Below are positions 1-10,500 of a DNA stretch of 64,000 bases, piece by piece. The notes beneath the pieces were generated by a model. The model searched no databases, was not told the origin of the DNA, and saw nothing but the letters and a program-made list of their open reading frames with translations. A program made the translations under genes and the position numbers. How positions within the stretch are numbered: position 1 is the stretch's first letter; the number at the start of each line of letters is the position of its first letter. Location of the stretch: contig VYZI01000285.1 of NCBI GenBank assembly GCA_013397695.1, forward strand, positions 957,851-1,021,850, given 5' to 3'. Source of the DNA: Centropus unirufus. Its lineage: Eukaryota; Chordata; Aves; Cuculiformes; Centropidae.

Positions 1-416
1 CTCCCTCTCCTTTCTCCCTCCCTCCTTCCCTCTCCCTGGCTTTGAACACCCGCCCTTAGGCGGAGCCCGGCCAAGGGAAACCCAACGCAGCGTGGGGGGA
101 GCTGAGCTTTTCCTCCGCCGGGTGCAGGCGGCCGTGGGGAAGCGCTTCCCAGGGCTTGGGCGTTCAGGAAAGGGGCCTTTCTCGGCGCTTTTCCCTCGAT
201 AAAAAGGACGGGAGGTCTCAGCCAAGGCCCCTTCCTCTCGGCTCCCTGGCTACTGATCCGCTCCGGGGCGAGTCAGTCGTGCTGAGCATTGCCTTGAGGT
301 TTGTTCGCCAGGCCGACTCTTTTCCCGCGAGCTTAGCTCCAGGCTTGGATACCTTCTTTCCATAGGCTCACGGTGCCCCTTCTTGCTTGGACAGTGAGGG
401 AGCCGAGGCAGATTGA
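1..416. promoter_or_regulatory. GC- and pyrimidine-rich segment upstream of ANGEL2 exon 2, possible promoter/first-exon region
   Basis: The first 60 bases are CT-rich, and the following 300 bases are GC-rich with many CpGs, unlike the AT-rich DNA that begins near 450. There is no ATG between 1 and 416, so the ANGEL2 start codon and its first ~20 residues (as known in human) cannot be coded here unless a non-ATG start is used. In human, ANGEL2 has RPS6KC1 as its upstream divergent neighbour, so a shared promoter region is possible. I could not place a transcription start or a convincing exon 1 donor. Seen: composition and lack of ATG. Inferred: promoter role. Confidence 0.35.
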
Positions 417-1108
417 TGTCGCTCACCCTTCCTGCCTTCTCTGCTTGTTCAGAGTCAAATTTTGTTTACTTTTTCTGGGAAAAAAATAATAAAAACACCA
501 TATTATTTTCGTGGCTTTAATCACCCAGCTGCGGTTTTGTTACCTGAAAAACACATAAGAATCTAAACCTACTTTACAAGCCGGTGCCAGAGGTGGTGTG
601 AGAGCTGGTACCTCTGTTTCCCTGTCTTGTTGGCTTTGTGGTTTGAGCCAAGTCGGGGGCTTTTTAAACAAATTCCTGACTGCTTGAAGGAAAGGGATTT
701 TCAGATTCCTTTCAAATAACCTTATCATAAAAATGCAGCGTGCAAAAATGATCCTTTGCTCCGTCATTCCTCTGAGCACTTGGAAGTCCTGATAGTTGAA
801 TTCAACAAGGCAGAAAATAAATTGTAAATAGTTATCCAGGTGAATAGAATTAGAAAACTAAATGGCATTTGTGAATCTGAAAGGGAAAAAAGATACAGGA
901 TTGTTCTGTAAAGTCCCACTCTGCATACCGTTTAGATGAATGTTTAAATAGCATGTATGTATCTGAAAAGGTTTTAATATCTTGTGTGTATTAACTTGTA
1001 GGGCAAGACTGTCTTTTATAAGTCATGACCACAGTGGCTTGCATCTGTAATCTTCTAGAGGTGGGTGTAGTTGTGTGTAAGTAATGAAATCTGTGATTTC
1101 TTTGGTAG

Positions 1109-1542
1109 ACACCCCATGCTGCACCGTCACATGCAGAGGCTGGGTAGAGACTGCATCACCCACTGGAATGGTTCTCAGGTGCTTGCCTTCAACAGCCCTG
1201 TTCCCGGTTTTATGAGATGGGCTGGGCACTACCCCTGGATCTCGTTTCCACGTCCTGTTCCAGCTGATCTCTCAGCAAACTGGAGAATCCCTCCATTTTT
1301 TGGACCTTGGAGACAATTTCAGAACTGTAATTGGCGGCTTGATAGCTTCATGCCAAGTTCTTGCTTCCACCTCCCTAACCTCAGTATGATATCTGAGGGA
1401 GAAGAGCCATTGACAAAGAAGAGAAGACTCGATGATCACCATGGTACTTCAACCCCTGAAGAAGGAACAAACTTCTCTAACCAGGAGGAGGCATCAGGTC
1501 TTTCTGTAGCACAGATTGAAGGAAAACACAGCAGCAAGAAAG
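1109..1542 (+). CDS. ANGEL2: ANGEL2 coding exon 2 (first one visible)
   Basis: The acceptor follows TTTGGTAG and the donor is AAAG/GTAAAA. The first base completes an Arg codon begun in the missing exon 1, and the last G begins a Gly codon. It encodes the poorly conserved N-terminal region (LHRHMQRLGRD, RWAGHYP, FQNCNWR) that aligns with human ANGEL2 HSRSLGRD, RWPGHYS and FQYCNWR. After a basic KKRRL cluster it carries about 33 residues, rich in Glu/Ser/Gln, that human ANGEL2 lacks; these lie beyond an in-phase alternative GT at 1444. An ATG at 1116 could serve as start if exon 1 is absent or non-coding. Confidence 0.93.
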
Positions 1543-4500
1543 GTAAAAGATGTTCTTTACTCATTTTCCTTCTTTATGTATAATGCTAAACACATCTGAC
1601 AAGTTATAAGCAATACTGCCAGCAACTTTTGAGTTAATTTTCTTGATGCCTCTCTCAAGAAAACATCTGTTAAGAATGTACAGTGTTGTAACACTGTTCA
1701 GACAGTAAACATATTTTGTGCTGTCAAACCATGTCAGAACTAGGTTCACTGTGCTTGGTGTTAGAACCCAGGGAATTTTGTGAGGGATTTCCCAGCTGGG
1801 GAGTCCTGAGCTTGGTTTGGACAGCTCTGTCCAAGATACCTGTTGCCTTGCATCAGGTCTGTTAAATTGGGAACTCTTACAACACAAAGATTTCACTGTC
1901 TTGCACCAGGGCTGAGCTGGCAGTTGTAGAGCTTTATTCCTTGTCCTACACCCGAGCTCATAAGCTCTGCTGGACCCGAATTGCCTTCTTTTTGAGGCAG
2001 TTGAGTTTTCTTTGACCTGGAGAGAATTAATGGACCGAGGTTTAATGGTGTTTGCTTCTAGCATGATCGTCTGGTTTTGATTTTACAACGGTGTTCTGCT
2101 GCTGGCATGTTAGCAAGTTTTCTGTCGGACCATGACTGGCAGAGCAAACAGCAAATGTGCTTATCCCGGTGAGAATAATAAGTGCAAAGATGTCTATCCC
2201 ACTCTGCAACAGCCTGTTATGAAGCTGGGAAGTGATCGTTACAGATGGAATCTCCTACGTAGCATCCCGATGTCTCGCTGAGTATTGTGGATATTTACAG
2301 CTTTGTCTGCTGTGAAACAGATAGAGTTTCGCATAAATTACTTCCTTAACAAAACAAACCGGGAGTTTTATTGTGGCTGACAAGGGCAGCAGAATGCCAT
2401 GAGCACCTCAAAGGCATTTTTGGATGCAAATATCCATAAGGCTTAGAAACATCTTATCCATCTTCAGGAGATGAAGGGAGTTGGCTTTGTGCCTCTACTG
2501 CTGAGTCCTTTCTCAACCCCCTTAGCCGAGTACTTTTGGACGCACCTTTATCTCAGAGAGCAGTTAGCATTGTGGTCCTTCCAAGTTATCCTTTTTTTTG
2601 CTTATTGTAAGGTGACAGTAATTAAAGATACCTGCTGAGGAGCAACGTGGCCTCTTTCCCACTGTAGAAAGTATTTAAAGCCTTTCTGTATTCATGGCAA
2701 AAACATAAAGTCTTGAATAATTTAAGCACAGTGATGAAATGTACTACTCAGAGGGCAGATCCGAAAGGCTCCAGCTGCTGAGTGCCACGAGGTGATAGCA
2801 CAGAGAGCTGCACCTCGGGATGCTCTCTGAGGAGTTGGGACTTAGCTGAAGGGCATCTTTGTTCATAAGCTTTCTAAGTGGCGAAATATATATCTGAAAG
2901 ATAACTGGACACTTAATGATAGGAAGATATATTCTTATAAACTTTCATATAATGAGACTAATAATAAGTATGAACTAGGAATGGCCTCTTTGGAAGTTCT
3001 TGGTAATTCTGAAGCTTATTAATTTTTTTAATTTCTCCACATCACTGGGGGAAATCAGGTTCGTGATCTGTAATGGACCCTGTTGCTGCTTATGGCTGCA
3101 TGTGTCAGGCTGCACACAGGCTAGAGGTGAATCCCCATTCCTAACTCTGTCACTCATAGACATAGAGATCAGTATGATGCCCATATGCTGCTCTAAGGGC
3201 ACATCCCAAACTGACATACTCCATCTCTACTGAGGAGTTTGAGGCAGGAGATTTGGCTGACCAGCTTGACAGCCTTTCCACAGGGAGCAGGGTGGCATAG
3301 TTGGACTGCAATGATCTCTTAGAACATGCCAGTTTCCTAAGTTGAAAGCAGTTTGACATCCAGGGTATACAATAGTTTTGTGCTGTGTTTTGGGGATTTT
3401 CTTTTTTACTGATGCTTACATAAAGCTCATCTTAAACAGAAGGTTAAAAAAAAGTCACTGCTGATCAAATGAGCTTCTTAAGCTCTTTGAAAGACAACTG
3501 GTTATCAGTAGAATGATTTCTAAGAGCAGTAAGAAATCATACAGTGTGTTACATAAATTTTCCTGGTGCTTTTAACAGGACCTGTCAAAAGACGCTGGGA
3601 ATATTTCTGTCAGCATAGCAGAACAATGAAAATCTTTGAAGCGAAACAAACCGACCAAAGCAACACAGAAAGCGAGGCAAAATTTGATTTTACAGTCATG
3701 TCCTACAATATCCTCTCACAGAATTTGTTGGAAGATAACTCCTACCTGTACAAACACTGCAGGAAGCACTTGTTAATCTGGGCGTACAGATTTCCCAACA
3801 TCCTACAAGAAATCAAGCAGCTGGATGCAGACGTGAGTAGAAAATGGAACACGTAGGTATTTCTTAAGAACTGATAGAGTGGTGTAGCAAATTCCTGCTG
3901 TGCTTTTTGAGGTGGCTGCCCAGTGAATCCTACTGAGCTTCTGGTTATATAGTTTTATATAATGCCAAAACCTTTCTTCCCATAAATCTTTCACAGCCTC
4001 TGCCTAGAGCACACTTGAGTAGGTGCTGTAAATAAGGCATTGAACATAAGAACAGCTCTATTTGCTCAGGCCAGAGGTTCACCTGGTCTAGTGTCATGTT
4101 TGCAGCAGGAGCTGCTGCTTAGAGTGAGGAGAGCAGGGCACCTTTCTCCAGAACAGCTTCTGGGTCTGTACAGCTTGGGAAGCTTTGGAGCTGGAGGCTC
4201 TCTTTAATTCTGCTATAAGTTACTGCAAAGGACATGAATAATCACGATCAAATAATCATTATTTGCAAATACTTAATTTTGCATGTGAGATACTTGTGGA
4301 GGAAATAGATCACACATGCACATGGGTGGGTCAAGTTGAGGGAACCTCCAAGACCGGCATTTTCCAACTTCCAGGTATCTGATTTCAACTTCGTATTTGT
4401 TTAGGTGGTAGCAGCGCCAAGTGTCTGTATTTTCAGTGAATCAAAACTAGTTCTCTGAAACTTGGCCACTGATCCTGTAGAGCCACATGTTAGACCAGGG

Positions 4501-7500
4501 AGTGGAGAGCTTAATTTGCCTTCCAAACAAAGAATTAGGTTTTACTTTCTTATTGTGTGAGGACTTGGGTGATGAGGCTACTGAGATGTGATGCAGTAAT
4601 ATTTGATGTCCTTACTAATATCTTTTAATTGTAAACTTTTTCCTTAGGTACTCTGTTTGCAAGAAGTCCAAGACGACCACTACAGAACAGAGATCAAGTC
4701 AAGCTTGGAATCCCTGGGTATGATAAACTCTCATTATGAATACGGTGTCTTCTTCCCTGCCCCAGTGCTATTTGCCTGAAAAGATTTTCTTAGTTTATAG
4801 ATGCAATTCTCCTGCCATCACATGAGACAATGTCGTGTACCCTCTCGTATAAACCCCAGTGCTCTCTTGAAACTGTGTTAACGAACACTGTTCCTGGCCG
4901 CCAGCTTTTCTAGAGTGTTTGTTTCTGGCTCAAAACCTTCCAAATATCAGCACTGCACTTTATCCATGGCCCGTTTATATTCATTAGTTTTTATACAAGT
5001 ACTATCAGTCAGCCTAAATAGCATTGTCTTATCTCAGTCCCTTGTGAATGTATGGCAAGGAACATGCTGCTAGGGGTGTGATTTCATGAGACTTCAAGCT
5101 GATCAAACTCCTTTGCACCCCACACCTCCTTCCAGTCCTAGGGCTCTGTGCTCTTCCCAGCACTGGTACTTCTCTGATGCCAGGAGAAGCCAGTTCAAGG
5201 AGCAGTTTCATCTGGGCGTTTCTCTTCCTTTTTTCTTTCTTGGTTAGTTGGTGTTAGTCTTGCTCCCAGCACTGAGTGTTTGTAAAGAGGGCAGAATGGC
5301 GTTAGTACTGATTTAAATCCATTCGAAATGTGGAACAGCTCATGTGGGCAACTGAGCTTCCTGCTGCTATGTATAAATGTCCTGCTATGTATAAATGAAA
5401 CATTTTAAAATTACAAAACCTAGGTATTGTTTCAAGATTATTGTTTTTTCTCCTTTCATAGATAAAAAGCAGAATAATTGGGACCTTACCTCTACACAGC
5501 ATAACTTGGCAAATTTCAATTTTCAGGTGGACTTGTGTGAACTCTGATGCTGTCATTTGATAGGTGGTTCAGTTTCCCTCTGGAAAGCTCACCTCTTGCT
5601 ACTAACTGGAGAGTTATGTAATTATGTAAATGGGTCTGAAAGCTTTGTTCTAGGAATCTCTTTAGACAGCGATTTATGACTGGCAATGATTATTACTTTG
5701 GAGTGGAATCCTTCGGTGGTTTTATTCCTAAGCCATTATGGTAGCATCCAGAAAAAACTCAAATATGCAGGCCCACTTTTACATGAGGTGTGGCCTTTTT
5801 TATTGTTTTGGTTTGGGCTTTTTTTCCACATGAGGGAAGGTGGACATGCCTGGTATCTTACCGTAGACATACATTCCAGAATGTATGAGACTAGGTTTCC
5901 TGTAGCATCTAAATGGAAGGTAGATAGGACAGAAAGTCTCTTGTGTTCAGTTTTCCGTGTGAGCTTCCTAATGTCGTGGTATTTCAGAAAGGGCGGTGAC
6001 CGCCATGTGAGTGTAGTGTGAGGTTTTTCTTCTTTTTTAAAAAACAATAATCTTTGTTTATACAATGGTATTTTACAGTTTTAATTGCCTTTCTTGCAGG
6101 GTATCACTGTGAGTATAAGATGAGGACAGGGAGAAAACCTGATGGCTGTGCCATTTGCTTCAAAACTTCCAAATTTAGCCTGATTTCATCAAACCCCGTG
6201 GAATTTTTTCGCCGGGATATACCACTCTTGGACAGGGACAACGTTGGACTGGTGTTGCTTTTGCAGCCTAGGTTTCACTGTAAAACTAATGCCGTCCTCT
6301 GTATAGCCAATACACACCTGCTGTACAACCCAAGGCGGGGGGACATCAAACTGACCCAGCTTGCAATGCTCCTGGCAGAGATTGCTAGTGTTGCCCTTCA
6401 GAAGGACGGTACCTTCTGTCCAGTTATCATCTGTGGTGACTTCAATTCCATTCCCGGATCTCCATTGTACAGATTTATAAAGGAAGGAAAGTTAAATTAT
6501 GAAGGACTTTCTATAGGGAAGGTAGGCTATGCTTTTTACTTCTCATATAAAAAAATGCTGACTAAAAACAACTTTTTAATTAAGTGGTGCTAGCATGCCA
6601 TAGTTGTGATTGCTGCTGTTGTTGTACCAATCTTACTGCCCTTTCACAATCTGCAAAACAAAGTTACTCTGGAGTTACTAAAATGATCTTATGTCTTACA
6701 GAATATTGTGTCCACTTCTAGCATTCTCAAAAATACTCACAAATTAATTGTTCTTGAAAGGTCGTTACCCACAGGGTGATTGCATCACAGTGTTTAAGTG
6801 CCCCAGTCTTTAAATAGGATAACATAACTACCTAATTCAATACTTGCTGTCTCCTCCATGGATAGGTGACTCTTATTTTGGATAACCTTTGAATTGCAGG
6901 GGCTGGAATAGTTGTAAAAGTAAAAATGCAATTAGGTGCTGAATCTAAACTGCTTCAGAGTAGGTGGTTTTTGTTATAAGCCCTTGTACGTAGCTGCGCA
7001 GGTCAAACGCTGTTTAATACAAAGCAACTGGAGTACCTACAATGAAAAAGAGGTTTAAAAATAGCCCCACTGGTGTTTGTTGCTGGTAGGGAGTTGTTTC
7101 AAGCTGCACTTTGACTTCCAGAAGCATATGCATCAGGAAGATAAAGTAAATGTCTCCAAGGGAGCTGCACGTACTCGGTCCTCTTGTGTTGCTAAAGGTG
7201 TTCTTGGTCATCTCTCAGCTCAGCATCATGAAAACTATCCTGAAGAACTGGGTAGGTGTAAAAAACTTAGCAAGAGTAAACAAATGGAGTGTACATAAGG
7301 GTGTTATTATTTATACAGAGATTTGACAAGCCGTTAGAAAAGATTTATTCAAAGGAGCTGGGGCTTTTCTTTCCTTAAAACTTTGAACTGTACAAGAAAT
7401 GTCCACTTATTTCAGGTTTTGTTTTGTTTTTAAATCAGATTTCTGTCTGAAAAAATTCTTGTCTTGCCTTTCTCAGGTGTCTGGACAAGAACAGTCTCCA

Positions 7501-10500
7501 AGGGGACAAAGAATCTTATCTATTCCAATTTGGCCCAAAAAATTAGGGATTTCACAAAACTGTGTGTATGAAGTAAAACAGCAACAGAAAGAAGAAAATG
7601 CAGGTCAGTTTCTGGGTTGAAGCATTTTGTGGTCCTTTGAAAATATCATCTGAAAACCAGATGTTCTGTTCTAGTGGGAGAAAAGCAGTGAGTCTTGAGC
7701 TTGCAAAACATCCTTGTTTGGGCTCATTCGAGCATAAAGTTATTTGTTTACATAAGCATTTGCAAATCTTTAGAAGATTATGGTTAGAAATTGCCATTCA
7801 GGAGCTGGTGCATAATATCTAAGCTATTGTGTTTGCCTCATGAAAGCCACTTGTGCTGTGACTGGAAAAAGAGAGGAGCAGAAAAGTAGCACACGTATGC
7901 AACATGAACCTACATTTGGCTTCGGTGTTCAGGTATCTCAGTGCAGGCACATGATGGAACAAGTGGATTAGCAAGTGATTCCTTGCCGAGTCACATTACG
8001 TTTTTCATCCACCATTTTTCCTTTGGCTGAAAAACCAATGGGTGAATGGGACATAATTTGAAAGAATGTTTGGAGGAGATCTTGCTAATGGAACAGAAAG
8101 ATTTAATTCAGCTTTGTGAATTGTATCTTGCCTGCTGCAAGAAATAAGTGTACTGAGAGATACATAAAAGCTACAGAAAAAAGGTATCTCTTCAATATTG
8201 GTCTTCCCTACATCCTGTTTTTAGATGTAACTTGAATGTGTCTTTATTTTGCAGGAGGAAAATTGGAAGCAGCAAAACTGGACAAAAGTCAGGAGATCAT
8301 CATGGCGTCTGAGAAGTATGTGTTAAGAGGGAGAAATGGAAGCCTTTGACTAATTCCTAGTGTTGGGGGTTTGGTTTGGATTTAGGCCAAACTTGTACCT
8401 GAATCCAGATGTGGATACAAGTTTCTTGCCCAGCCCAATCAGCCCATCTGGCAAAGAAATACCTTCCATTTATAGAGGAAGAAGCTGATCAGACAGCAAA
8501 AGACTAGAATTGGAAGTAATGGAGTGTGTGTTCCTGTGGGAACTTGCAGATGTCTCTTCAGAATGCAGATGCGAGGTATCAGTGCTATTTAGAGGATACT
8601 TTCTGTCTGCTCATTAAAAGAATGACAATGTTTTGTCACTTCTTGACATAAGCAGGACATCTTATTCTGTACTGACATTGCAGGAGAGCTGTGAGCTTCA
8701 GTCCAGTTGCAGAAACTGTTTTTTTCCCAAGAGGAAAAAAAATCAAGAAAAATCTTTCGCTTGTTACAGTTCTTAAGATACTGGTTTACGGACTCTAATA
8801 AAATACAATGTGAAATTGGGATCAAGGAGGGAAACTAACTGGAAAGGTCATAAAATCTTGTCAGGAGTTGTGAGAAAACTGAAGTTCTTTAAGTCCCAGA
8901 AATTTTGAGTATTATGGATTTGGTAGCACAACTATTACTTGGATCAAAACATTTGCTTCAGAGCCTGAAGGAGGAATCCACCAGCAGGCTGGTGAAGTAA
9001 GGCATGGAAGAAGGAAACTGCCTGAACTGTAAATGTGTGATATCAGGTTCCAAGTCTGCCATTTCTTGATCTTGGTATCGCTGCACAATGTGATATTGAA
9101 ACCCTTGGTGATCAAAAAGCTGAGTAATGGCATTGCTGAGAAAAGAAGCAGGTAACAAACTAGAAAGGCCTGTTCTGCAGTGTAAATCCATGGCACGTCA
9201 CGTGTTGAATGCTGCTTGCAGGGTGTTTTGCCTCCGCTTAAAAAGGATGTTGAGTAACAGGAGCAGAAATTCTGTGTTGTACCAGCTTGGGCTGATGGTT
9301 GGACCTGATGACCTTAGAGGTCTTTTCCAACCTTAGTGGTTCTGTGATTCTATGAAGTGGTGTGTTTATCTCTCTCTTCTCTCAACCAGACAGTTTGTTT
9401 TTGGTTTATTTTGTTTTGCTTTTTAAAATTGCTTGTTTTTTAATCGGAACCTATTGCAGCTCAGGTTTAAAATGCCCCCACTTCAAGGTGGGGCAGGGAC
9501 ATCTGAGGTGTGGATGATGTGCAGAGCTGATGGGAGATGAGAGCTGGGAGGGAGAGAAGAGTGCTTTTACTGAAAGGGGCAGTTTTGCAGCTTGCTTCCA
9601 AGGTTAAAAAAGAGGGTGAGACAGGATGGGCTGAACTGCAGGAACAGACTGGCAGATGGTGGGGAGTGCCAAAATGGGAGCCTAGGTGGAGGAATGCAGT
9701 TTGGGCATAGCTCGACTTGAAAACATTTTATAGCTTTCATTTTGGTGAGAAAAAAGAAACTTTACAAATATGAATTTCTCTATTTGCTGATGGGTCTGGT
9801 TAGATGGGTTCTTGGTCTGCTGCTTTCTTATGAGCTGCTCTCGTGGATGCTCTTACCCATGTGTCAGGGAGAGATTGCTGAATGAGGACACATTAAACAA
9901 AGTGTATACGGAGGTGAAAGCTATGGATATTTGAAGTGTTAGTTAAGCCAGTCTTGATAGGCTTTTAGGTATCTGCCTTTTCCTTGGAAAAGCTACCTGG
10001 ATTTTGCCTGCAGAGGTTTGCACCACCAACACAGAAGGCTCTAGGACTGATTGCAGGAGAGAAACACTGGTCTGCATAGCCAGATAATTTTGTTTGCAAC
10101 CAGGAGCTGTTTGGTATTTCTTCTTTGCTTAGTCTTTCTAGGAAAGACAAGAAAAATATAATTCTTTCCTTTCCTTCCTGTTTAGGTTGTCTTCAAAATT
10201 GCAACACCACTTCAAATTGTCTTCGGTCTATTCTCATTACTTCCCTGAAACTGGCATACCAGAAGTAACAACTTGTCACTCACGAAGTGCTGTCACTGTG
10301 GATTACATTTTCTATTCTGCAGCAAGCAATGATACTGATGCCCAGCCAGGTAAAGAAACCAACTTCTAATTATTTTTCACAAAGGCTAAAGGAATCTTAG
10401 AATCCTAGAATGGTTTGGGTTGGAAGCGACCTTGAAGATCATCCAGTTCCAACCCCTCTGCCATGAGGAGGGAGATCTGCTAGATCAGGCTGCTCGAGGC

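Noticed and set aside
156..365. 69-codon frame near the window start as ANGEL2 exon 1
   Set aside because: It has no ATG, and its product shows no likeness to the human ANGEL2 N-terminus.
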